A stretch of DNA of 64,000 nucleotides, from positions 434,001 to 498,000 of the forward strand of contig NW_013171866.1 in NCBI RefSeq assembly GCF_000151665.1. The letters run 5' to 3'. The stretch comes from Blastocystis hominis. Lineage: Eukaryota; Sar; Bigyra; Opalinata; Blastocystidae. Below the pieces are notes generated by a model. The model did no database searches. It was not told the DNA's origin and saw only the letters and a list, made by a program, of their open reading frames with translations. Position 1 is the first letter of the stretch. Each line of letters starts with the position of its first letter. This document shows positions 1-9,118 of the stretch, one piece after another. The position numbers were made by a program, and so were the translations under genes.

Positions 1-1
1 G

Positions 2-379
2 GAGTTGGAGAAGAGAATTGAAGAATTGGAGAAGGCGGCGAAGCAGGAACCCAAATCCGAACCCAAAAAGGAAACAAAGAAAGAGGAATCATCGTCCTCG
101 TCTTCTTCTTCGTCTGAGGAAGAAGAGGAAGAAGAAGAAAAGGAAAAAGAAGAAAAGCCAAAGAAGAAGACGATCAAGAAGTCCAAGAAAGAATCGTCCG
201 ATTCCGATTCCGATTCTGATTCTGATTCTGATTCCGATTCCGATTCGGATAGTAAGAAGAAGAAGAAATCAAAGAAGTTGTCAAAGAAGCCTGCAAAACG
301 ATCGTTGCTTTCCAAGAAGTCGAAGAAGGCCGCTTCTTCGTCGTCCTCGTCGTCGTCTGATTCGGATTCTAGCGATTAA
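2..379 (+). CDS. C-terminal end of a Ser/Asp/Glu/Lys-rich protein (partial)
   Basis: An open frame runs in from the left edge and ends at an encoded TAA. It is almost wholly low complexity: a short heptad-like opening (ELEKRIEELEKAA), poly-Ser, poly-Glu, Lys-rich blocks, a run of Ser-Asp dipeptides and a last poly-Ser/Asp tail. Alternating acidic Ser tracts and Lys blocks are typical of nucleolar chaperone-like proteins (Nopp140/SRP40/nucleolin type) and of some chromatin or splicing proteins, but nothing here decides between them. The Ser-Asp run is encoded by a near-perfect GATTCC/GATTCT hexamer repeat (about 196-249), so its length is probably variable. A poly(A) motif follows about 20 bp after the stop. 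The N-terminus lies outside the window. Confidence 0.7.
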   Translation, partial: ELEKRIEELEKAAKQEPKSEPKKETKKEESSSSSSSSSEEEEEEEEKEKEEKPKKKTIKKSKKESSDSDSDSDSDSDSDSDSDSKKKKKSKKLSKKPAKRSLLSKKSKKAASSSSSSSSDSDSSD

Positions 380-401
380 GGATGTGCTTATTGCTTCGAT
401 T

Positions 402-409
402 TGTTTGTT
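402..409 (+). terminator. TGTTTGTT poly(A) motif of the Ser/Glu/Lys-rich gene
   Basis: Exact TGTTTGTT 22 bp after the TAA. It is separated by only 3 bp from the inverted copy used by the convergent STN1-like gene. Confidence 0.75.
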
Positions 410-412
410 CGG

Positions 413-420
413 AACAAACA
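413..420 (-). terminator. TGTTTGTT poly(A) motif of the STN1-like gene
   Basis: AACAAACA on the plus strand. On the minus strand the layout is CTT-TG-TTC-TGTTTGTT, so cleavage after TG followed by poly(A) would make the stop codon. Confidence 0.75.
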
Positions 421-423
421 GAA

Positions 424-1016
424 CAAAGGGACTGCGACTGGGAGAACTCAATACACTCCAGCCAATGGATGTATTCTTCGTTTGGATCCTTTGGGAGATA
501 CAGAGAAGAAGCCGTCAGCTCACTAGAATAACCAAATAATAAAACACGCTACTAGCCGCATAATTCACCTTGACCATCAATTGTCTGATTCAAAATAGAA
601 AAGGAAGGAGATGATAATTTACCCTGCACCTTGACAAGTTTCCACAATAAAGGAACCTAGAATTCAACACACAAACAATAATGACTTGATTCCACATTGA
701 AAAGAGTGATTCAGAAGAACCGTAGCCATTAATACAACAGTCCATCAGCCCACTTCCATCGTCAATCGTGAATAACTCTTATTGAATAGTATTACAGTAT
801 TCTACTTTTGTTCAATACAGTCTTCTCACAAACCACGATGCCAACGACCTCAATTTCGTGAATTTGCCGGTTATTGTAAATATACTTTCCAGAATTGGCA
901 CACACTTTCATGACTTGACATATCATCATAGGAACAATAGTCTAGTTGGTTTCATAATCATGCCGAATTCTTACTAAATAATCACATGATTCGGTTTCTT
1001 TTACTTGCTTTCTCAT
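424..1016 (-). CDS. STN1-like OB-fold protein (CST telomere complex)
   Basis: Spliced by eye from ATG at 1016 with four small introns (942-974, 778-805, 657-685, 523-552), giving 157 aa in one frame. The core reads IYNNRQIHEIEVVGIVV, then a short link to TIDDGSGLMDC, then VPLLWKLVKVQGKL, then LPKDPNEEYIHWLECI. This is the order and wording of the OB fold of STN1 (the family has FYNxHPI..VDILGTV, then VDDGTG.I.C, then GD.IRVRG). STN1 binds single-stranded telomeric DNA with CTC1 and TEN1 and recruits polymerase alpha-primase. There is no room for the C-terminal winged-helix pair of animal STN1; plant STN1 is similarly short. No stop is encoded: the last codons CTT-TG lie 3 bp before the poly(A) motif. 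RPA2 is the main alternative. Confidence 0.7.
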
Positions 1017-1248
1017 GATAGCACATAGGAACAGATCCAAACACAAGAAACAGAATTTGAATAAGGGATGGAATGATACTAACTAGATCTGGATATTGAC
1101 CATTGATAACAGCATATTAATACTTTAGGTATCCGTAAAATGCGTATTGCAGTTGATTCATAATTTTTATTGTAGAAACCATGATCATCATGGTACTACT
1201 GGTCGTGTGGAATTTGTCCTTTCTACTTCATTATATTATTCTTACGCG

Positions 1249-2556
1249 ATGGAGAGTTGTCACCTCCAAACGGAGACTGTGTTCAATTTAGGGGAATTGA
1301 ATGATGGAGTTCACGAAGACGGCTTGTGTCTCACCGTTATTCCGTCGATACCCTCATTCGGAATGCTAAATGAAAAGATTGATTCTTTTATTCCTCAGGT
1401 TCAAAGTTTTGTTTCAATTGCGCTGCCTGAAATGTACAATGACATCATGGTTTCAGACTCTCTGTGTCAAAAGAGTAACCAGGATTGTCTATGTACCGAG
1501 CCGAGTTGTTTGAATTCCGTCGAATCCATCTCATCTTCCTGGTACTTGTGTTCAATGGCTCTGATGATAGCGATAAGTCCGTTTCAACGAGTAGAAGTGA
1601 AAGTTCGGTACAACAGCAAAGATCTCAACGCAGTAGTAAGGATCTGGGCAGTTGTTCCACTGTAGTTCGCCACAGTATTTCTGAGAAAAAACGTGTTGTT
1701 CGATTCAATACATGCGTTGACGCCTTTGTTTCCATGCTATCAGTAATCTTGTTGCCTTTCTTTCTCATCATAGGATAATGGAGTTTCAGTTCGAAGGAAC
1801 AAGTTGTCCGTTCTCCTGGAAACTGTGAAGCTTCTTCGAAAGATCCAGTCTGAAGTCAATTTTTTGCGCTCTCTAGAAAAGAAAGAAAAGGAGAAACGGA
1901 GAACTTTTGCTCCGCGACCATCTCTTTCGTTTCGCTCGTTACCAGAACACCAACAATTTCAGTCTTTTTACCATTCGCTACCCGGGAGTGTAGTCATCAT
2001 TTCCGCGGGTGGAGAAATACTCGATGCAAACGAGCACTTCTGTCACTGTCTTCGCCTGAGACGTAATCAAGTTGTTAACAATTCTCTGTTCGCTTTTGTG
2101 CATTCGTCGACCCTCCTTTTCCTCTACACTTCCATCAGCCATCTCATGACCTCAACCTCTTCCATTTTCCGCGCTATTCACTTATTTGTTCACAAGGGGG
2201 AAATGGTCCCTCATGTTGTGTCCATTTCCTCCATCAAGAGTGAGAGATCGATCGTGTTTTCTGTGGCATTTACCCCACTGATACACTTAGGAAGTCCCAT
2301 TTGCATGTGTCCAACAGCAGAGTAAAACATGAAAGCGGGAGTGAAACCTAGATCTGAAAGTGTGTTTGAACTGCCGAATGGGCGAAAGTATTGCCTGCTA
2401 GACCAGACAAGTATGATGTATCCACTAGTTCTTTGCGCTACTCGCTGTGAAAGCGGGGAATTATCTTCGAGATGTACTCATAAAGTTGAGTATGACCTTC
2501 ATTCTCCTACGAATGCTTTTTCTACATTATCAGGAGTTTTGAACGATCGTAATTAG
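1249..2556 (+). CDS. bHLH-PAS transcription factor-like protein
   Basis: Two introns (1542-1570 and 1743-1773) join three exons in frame. A basic helix-loop-helix spans roughly residues 130-190: [14 protein letters not shown] has the His, Glu and Arg spaced as H5, E9 and R12 of E-box binding bHLH proteins; helix 1 is VDAFVSMLS, the loop is interrupted by intron 2, and helix 2 is [18 protein letters not shown], followed by a charged coil. A PAS domain follows ([19 protein letters not shown] onward). The frame first stops at 2325; the piece 2329-2556 is in another frame and is probably joined by an intron of about 42 bp from 2292, which I could not settle. It ends with TAG just before a TGTTTGTA motif. 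Start taken at the first in-frame ATG; upstream exons are possible. bHLH-PAS proteins are animal clock and hypoxia regulators and are also known from diatoms. Confidence 0.68.
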
Positions 2557-2560
2557 AGCG

Positions 2561-2575
2561 TGTTTGTAACAAACA
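2561..2575. terminator. Two-way poly(A) motif between convergent genes
   Basis: TGTTTGTAACAAACA: the plus strand reads TGTTTGTA for the bHLH-PAS gene and the minus strand reads TGTTTGTT for the SPX-EXS gene. The two copies share bases. Confidence 0.7.
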
Positions 2576-2578
2576 TGA

Positions 2579-5059
2579 CACTGCAAGTCAGGAAAAGGAA
2601 AAGGAACGTCGATAGTTGCTCTATCGCTCACACCCCACAACCACACGTACCTGAACTTACCACAGTTGTTCAGCTGTTCGTTTTCCATTCGAAAGATATT
2701 CCACACACCGCGTCGGACCACTTCGATCGTCCCAAAAGTGAGAAATAGGACATTGTCACCCACAATCCCCTTCTACAGCTCACGCCTCACTCTCCAATTC
2801 CCACTAAGGACAATCGAAGAAGCCAGATCCACCGCAAAATCACATCAAACACGATTGCCATGTGATAATAATACCGCTCAGGGAGCAAATGCTTCGATCT
2901 CCCCTCGACCTCCTTCCGCAGAAGGAAGTACTTCCCTCGCTGAAAGTTCCACAGCAGTCCCCAATCTTCTCGCAGATCCCAGTACAACGCGTAGCACGTG
3001 TAGATGGATTGGAACACATAATAGCACGGTGTGCTCCACGAAAAGCTCATTGCGATCAGGGAGAGGAAGTACTTGAGTCCGTTCCAAAGGTGAGGATACA
3101 CATCACTAGGAGTCGATTCCATTCGATTCGAATTCGCTACTGAGTGTCGTAAAAACGCCGAAGACATTGAATGAAACGAACGAGTGTGGGGAGAAATGAA
3201 GGCCAAAAGAGGAAAAACTGCTGGAGAGACGAAGAGAACGATAAGTAGACATCCGTAAAAGACAGAAACGAAGCTGCAATGAACAAGCATCCCAAAACCA
3301 ACAGGAAACCAAAATGGAGATGACGTGAACAAGGTCCACCATGGTTTGATTGTGACTTGTCAGCTGATCTCCCAGGAAGAAGTCGGTAAACTGAACCACG
3401 TAAAAGGGAACTCCGAAGATGGAAACGCAGTGTTTCAACATGAACCATCGAGCTCGCGAATACTGAAAAGAAGTAGAAGAAGAAAAAGGGGTACGCCGGG
3501 TAACGGAAGTACAAAGAGAAAGAGCAAACAAGTGAGGATTGGAAGAACAGCACAAACGTAGTTCAGCGGCAAGATTTCCTGGATGAAACAATGAAAAGGC
3601 AGGAAAGTACAGAAACGAAGGAGATCCAATACCACACGAAGAGAATGAGCATTAAACAGAAGGTGAAGAGCGATGCAAAATAGAATTGTTGTTGGAAGTG
3701 AAGAAGATTTGGAGAATACTCCCGAAATATATACTCGAAATTGATGCGGCAGATGTGATACACGTACAGATCCAAAGCCCACATCCTATGAATCAACAAA
3801 TATACAATCAAAAATGAACCATAACTGAGTGGCAAAAAAGACCTGGATTCGAATAAAGATCCAGAGAGCGTTGATTTGATCGGAGTTTAACGATCGAATT
3901 GGATATTGAAAGACGATTAGAAGCAGGCCAAGAAAGAGCACGATCGCAAAGCCGGTCTACAAACAACCCGACTTGGCTTTCTTACAAATAAACCGACTCG
4001 AAATGCCAATTTTGCGGAGAGACGCGAACGAGTTCGTTTCAGATCGTTCAGCGAAATCGATTTCTCTCCTTGCGTCAACTACAATTCAACGCACATCGAG
4101 CACGCACTTCTTTCCATAATCGCTCCGTAAACTGCCGGATCCAATACACATCCGACTCTTCGCAGAACTGAAGCTTCGAGACCGCGTCGTTGATCGTATT
4201 CCGACTGGTGCAGCGGCTTGTTTTGTCATGCTTCTTGAGGATTTTATCGATCGCCGTGCGGTTAAGAGTACAGTAGTTATGGAGGTAATCCAGGGTTCGA
4301 TAGAGTTCTTTCAGACCGAATTCCAGCTGGTTGAACTGAGGAGAACTGCGGGTGATCGACTTCTTGTCTCGTAGAGCGCAGAAGTGGGATACCTTGATAG
4401 AGAGAGAGTTAATCCAAAAAGTACTTGAGCCTCATAGTCCTTTACTCGTTGTTTGCACTCCGTAATCTTCTCCAAGTACCATTTGTTCACCATTTCTATT
4501 TCGCTATGCAGCTTACGAAAAAAGACAAGCTCCTTTTCATCCAAATACTACACCTTAGGCATGTTCACTCTCCCCTACTCTGGGCATCACTAAATTATAC
4601 GGAATCGATCCATCACTTATGTCCCACTGACTCTACAATCAAACCATACAATAAAAGCAACCAGCGAGCGATCCGCATGAATTACGAGAGAATCCTCAGG
4701 CTTTGTACTTGTAGACGCGGTATATGTATAGTTTGTGCTATTATCCACATTTGAAATAGCTCTCCCGCGTAAATCAATCATTCCTACCATTGTGGAGTTC
4801 TCCACCTTGCGTAATTGCTTTTTTCCGTATTCATCAATGATATCATTCACTGGTTCGGACTGAATCTCTTTCAGCTCCACTTCCTGGGGTTCTACATGAT
4901 ATAGACAAATTAATTGTACTCTTCTCATTGATTTGCTTGATAATCTTCTTCAATTCCTTGTAATTGATAAACTGAGCGTTTCATTCGAATCCAGCCACCT
5001 ACCTTGTCTCTCCATTCCGGTACAATGTTGTGCTTCAAATATTGGCCAAATTTCACCAT
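2579..5059 (-). CDS. SPX-EXS (XPR1/PHO1-like) phosphate exporter
   Basis: The N-terminus [19 protein letters not shown] continues across a 31-bp intron into [14 protein letters not shown], which is the SPX domain with its basic inositol-polyphosphate-binding Lys cluster. A second SPX piece near 4510 reads [20 protein letters not shown]. Further down are hydrophobic segments and the EXS domain: [18 protein letters not shown] near 3770, [14 protein letters not shown] and [14 protein letters not shown] near 3000, and [19 protein letters not shown] near 2690. XPR1/PHO1 proteins export phosphate across plasma or endomembranes under SPX control. Many introns are evident but not all were placed. The last exon ends CAG-TG-TCA-TGTTTGTT, so the stop is made by poly(A). 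Start chosen because SPX begins directly at this Met. Confidence 0.88.
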
Positions 5060-5314
5060 TTGTTTTGAGCCCAGAGTGTTTGCTATGGTATTACAGATAC
5101 CTAAATTTGAAATTCGCTGTTAACCGGGGTGTAGCAGTGATTCTACTCCATGAATAGGAATCGAAAAGTGAAAAAAGGTGTAATGAATAGATGGCTGTTG
5201 CTTGTGAATTTTCTGTTTTGTTGCTCGAATATAATTTGTTGGAGTGGCAGGCTGCGATAGACAATTACTCTAACATACTCTTTAGTCATTTTTTATGTCG
5301 GATATATTCATTTA

Positions 5315-6848
5315 ATGCGTATTTCATTATTTTCAATATGCATTTTTATAATATGTCCGGTTCTCATATTCATGCTGAAGGGGAGAAAACTTGTGGTAGA
5401 AAACGTTGTGGAATGGAAAGTTACGGACGCGTGCGATGCCGAGAGTAACGATAATGTGTTCTTATGGAATAATTCAAGTTTATGGATGTTCTCTGTACCT
5501 GCGTTTCTGTTCAAGCTGGATCATCTCTTAAATAAACGTGGAGTGGAATTATATACCGGATCAGCAATGTCACAGAATTGTAGTCGCCATGTACCCAATG
5601 TAGTCGTAAAGGGAAATGATGATATGGTAAGTCTTCCACATGGTAGACCAATGAAATATGGAAGAACTAATTTGTTTTCTAGTTTTTCGGAGCTAAAAAG
5701 CACGCAAAATAGTACTTTCTTTGATTCTGCTTCTGTTTCTGCTCCTGTTTCTACTTCTACTTCTACTTCTACTTCTACTCCTTATCATCCCCTATTCGAT
5801 TCACCAGGAAACGGATCGATTCTCTCGAATATCCCTACGAATATTTCACTGAAAAAGATGCCTAGTACTTATAGAGTAATCATGATCAACATATAGAGAT
5901 GCAAATTCTAAGATACAGCGATAGTTTCAATAAGTACAGGTATCGAAGGATCGACTCTAGGCTCAGTGATTTCAGTCCCATTGTTCAAGCACTCACAAGA
6001 CCACACAGAGATATAACCGTCCGTTTTATCCCTATGGAGGGTACAGGCTTTGGAAACATGATGCGAGCTTTTCGTTCGCTCCTCATTCTGTCCATTTACG
6101 ACAACTTTACGATTTGTTTTGATTACGGTGCCTACTTTCATACAATGAATTCATCACTGGATATTCTCCGATGTAGCGAATATAAGAAGCGGCCTCTGGT
6201 TTGGTGGGGAACGCGCGTCGATGAATGGGTGAAGGAACACAAATGCAATCTTCATATTAAATACAACCGCATCGTCAAATCTTCAAACGACCTGCTCTTT
6301 GATATAGTGAAGTGTTCCAATATTCGAAATGCTTTGAGAGCCGAACACATTCCTTGTAAGTTTAATAGAGCTCATCTGTCTCAGTACTTTGGGCGATTTT
6401 TGTTCCAGCCCAAGCAGAGCATCATCGATATTGGCAACAAACTGCTCGATAAAATGACGGGAGTGCGCGTGGGACTGCAGTTGCGGTTTGGTGGGAAGAT
6501 CGCGGAATTCCAGGAGGGCTTCAAGTTCATAAAGGAAGAGAACATAGGAAGGGTTGTGGACTTTATCAACAAGAAACTGCAGTCGGTGAACAATTACACA
6601 TTTTACTTGTCTTCGGACTCGAAGAAAGCTCCGAAACTGCTCGCACCGCTGAATGCAAGTTTTGTGATGGCGGACGCGTTTGAAATTGGTCATACGCGAG
6701 GGAAGAATCTGAAATTTATGGAGAGAGCGATCCTGGATTTGTATGTATTATCAAAATGCGACATCTTGTTTACAACGTGGTTCAGTACGTACGGTAATTT
6801 TGCGAGGGATTTGTCTGATAGCAGAAGAATTTATATGATAAAGTATTG
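5315..6848 (+). CDS. GT37/GT11-like fucosyltransferase, copy A
   Basis: Type II Golgi layout: an N-terminal signal anchor (about residues 2-22), a Ser/Thr-rich stem with a (Ser-Thr) run near 5750-5780, then a catalytic domain. One intron, 5865-5896 (32 bp), restores the frame. The catalytic part has GFGNMMRAFRSLLILSIYDN (compare GLGNR at the start of GDP-fucose transferases), VRVGLQLRFGG (compare the donor-binding xGIQxR motif) and LYVLSKCDILFTTWFSTYGN (compare LSxxDxLxxSxxSTFG). These fit plant xyloglucan-type and related fucosyltransferases; the acceptor is unknown. No encoded stop follows at the homologous end: TAT-TG-CAT-TGTTTGTA implies a poly(A)-made stop. The last 482 bp match copy B, apparently base for base. 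Confidence 0.72.
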
Positions 6849-6858
6849 CATTGTTTGT
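6377..6858 (+). repeat. 482-bp tract identical to fucosyltransferase copy B
   Basis: From TGTCTCAGTAC to TGTTTGT this stretch appears identical to 36773-37254, while both flanks are clearly diverged. It covers the C-terminal half of the catalytic domain and the poly(A) region. Confidence 0.85.
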
Positions 6859-6859
6859 A
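6852..6859 (+). terminator. TGTTTGTA poly(A) motif variant, fucosyltransferase A
   Basis: TAT-TG-CAT-TGTTTGTA: same spacing as the other poly(A)-made stops, with the last base changed to A. Confidence 0.6.
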
Positions 6860-7293
6860 CCAAAATTGAACTCTGTTGTAATGGTCCATAAAACTTCATA
6901 GATTGTATTTCAACCTTGTGAACACGGATATAAACATAGGATTGTAGCGAAAGATGGAGCGTAATCCAGGAATGAAGGAAATTGTTATTCTTTACACAGA
7001 AACAACAAATTTAAGGTAGATACTAATAGTATTTAGTCTGTTTATAAGATGGTAACTGAAAAGTGGAATGTGTAACAGAACAGCAAAAAAGGTCACTCCA
7101 ACATGTAAAGAATAAATAATGAATATAATAAAAAAGTAGAAAGCAAAGTGGAGATAAGAAGTAGTAATAGAAACCTTCTATGTTAATCGATTGCCACATG
7201 ATTTGCACTTTCTATGATATATACATATATCATAGAAAAAACAGAGAAATCGATCACTGTTAATATAAACTGACATTGTTATTTTTCTTAAGA
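6860..7293. other. AT-rich intergenic stretch
   Basis: No coding frame with splice support was found on either strand. It contains a short inverted repeat of the type TATGATATATACATATATCATA near 7213-7234 just upstream of the ubiquitin-like gene. Confidence 0.5.
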
Positions 7294-9081
7294 ATGAATA
7301 TCCGCGTTACGGATGGAAAGCAACTTAAAGAATACAAGATTGACGAACAAACAACACTGTTTCATCTTAGAGAGACAATTACTGTTTGTGTCTAAAGGAT
7401 GGAATAATTCATAGAATGACTATAATATTAGTATAGATAAGCTATTCTTTTTCAATGGCATGGAGTTACTTGACAAGATGAAACCTCTAAAAACTCAATG
7501 TTCTAGCAAAAGTATTATTAGAATAATGCAGATATGTGTATTCAAAATAGTATGGGAAGATAAAAAGGAAGACTTTCGATACTATTCCAATATCGAACTA
7601 AAACACTTATTGACTGGGTTTCTGAGCAGTCACAATATTCCTGCACCTGATTTTTCTAAATATGGTGTAAAAATAGGGAATCAGGTCATTTCGCAAGAAT
7701 ATAATATTCCATTCGAAGGTATAAATGATATAATAGAGATAATTGAATACAAGAGTATTTGCATAGGAAAAAGTAAGACAATAGACAGAAATGAGTTTCA
7801 AGGTACACAGAGCAACTTACAAAGTAATGATTATATATATAAAGTAATATTTGCAGGTAGTCGAAGAGAACAATGCACAATTGATTTACCTGGAAAACGT
7901 TCAAGAATAACATTTCGACTAAATGGGAATAACTACACATGCAGCAGTGTAACAAATCATAATATAAGAGTATTGAAGAAAGAAGTTTTAACAAAAGTAT
8001 TTGGACGGTCTTTATCTGCTGGTGAACTATCTAAATATGCCTTATATTGCAATGGAAATCGATTGGACGAATCAAAGACTGTTGAAGACTTGCATTTGTA
8101 TGGTAAAATAGTTGAATGCACAGCTGAGGGTTTGTAAGAAAAATATGACTGAGTTATAGAGTTTCCTAAAACTATTACAGGTAATAAGGAACAAGAAAAT
8201 ACCTGTGGAGGTCTTCAAAAGAAGTTTACGAATGTAACTATTAGTGCAACACAGAAACAAGTTTTTCCGAACTCAGTAGAACTCAGAATTATACAATGCT
8301 TTAATCTAGCTGGCAAATTATCAGTTCATAGATTAAAACCCTCTACCATACAAGAGAGAATAAAGAAAATTGAAAATTACGTGAACGTTGATTATTCTTA
8401 AAAATCTAAATCACAGAGAGGTTCGGAACATACTGACAAGGGAAAGTGGATATTGCTGAATAAGGATGGTCAGATGAAAACGGTTCCAGAATTGGCAAAA
8501 TGTGAAGATGCAAAAATAACTGTTTTTGTAATTCCCGTATTATACCTAAGTATCGATGTAATAGATAGAAAAGCAAAATGGAAGTGAAAAATCTGGAATT
8601 CATTTGTATTGTATCACAACAGGTTTTGACTGAAGAGATGTTTACTGCCAGCAAATCAACAACGAGCATTACATTTTTTGGATCTTGTAATCCATGATTC
8701 GTAACCTAAAGTGAAGGGAAAATGTCGCCTACGAATGCACTAAAATTAAGAGAAATGCTTTCTGACAAGAAATGCCTTTTGATTCACACTATATGCGTAT
8801 CTGGTTAGATTGTTGTGAGTTGACCATGATAATTAGATAATACTAAAAATGTAAAAATAGATATGGCATATTATCCAAAAAGAGGCATAATATCGTTTTC
8901 CAGTATGACAATTCCCTGTAGTGTTAGTTTTGGTTTACAAAAAATAGATTGTATGCTCCAAAGAAATGGCATTAACGAACTCATAGTTATTCTAAAGAAT
9001 ATTAAGAGTTTAAAAATCAAGGAATTCAAAATTATATTAAGTATGGCCAATAAAGCAATAATCAATAGACTCGTTCGCTAA
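7294..9081 (+). CDS. Tandem ubiquitin-like-domain protein
   Basis: Six mini-introns (7384-7414, 8130-8159, 8387-8416, 8537-8568, 8687-8716, 8804-8836) link broken frames into one 533-aa protein. The first about 75 residues form a ubiquitin-like fold by sequence: MNIRVTDGKQLKEYKID, a leucine-spaced helix, KLFFFNGMELLD. Repeated beta-grasp-like units follow, such as YALYCNGNRLDESKTVEDL near 8030-8100 and KWILLNKDGQMKTVPEL near 8440-8490. There is no C-terminal Gly-Gly, so it is not a modifier; more likely a scaffold or binding partner. It ends at an encoded TAA only 37 bp before the ATG of the giant AAA/vWA gene. A single fused gene is possible, but I found no splice with matching phase. AT-rich like its neighbour. 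Confidence 0.62.
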
Positions 9082-9118
9082 TCGCAGTACGATTCACACT
9101 ATTTCTTTTTATAGTAAA

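Noticed and set aside
18-539. Arg/Lys-rich second frame at the left edge
   Set aside because: Frame-shifted reading of the Ser/Glu/Lys repeats; the other frame ends at a normal stop and poly(A) motif, and the minus strand here encodes STN1.
1140-1248. Upstream exon encoding a signal-anchor-like MQTMIIMVLLVVW for the bHLH-PAS gene
   Set aside because: A 32-bp intron would create it, but its frame ends in a stop and no phase-matched splice to the next exon exists. A membrane anchor would also be odd here.
7294-9081. Decayed pseudogene upstream of the AAA giant
   Set aside because: At first sight full of stops, but six GT-AG introns of 30-33 bp remove all of them in phase, giving a coherent ubiquitin-like protein.
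9082-9118. Fusion of the UBL gene and the AAA giant by a 28-bp intron ending at 9115
   Set aside because: The acceptor looks good but no upstream donor gives the required phase 2; every option runs into a stop. Kept as two genes, with fusion still possible.
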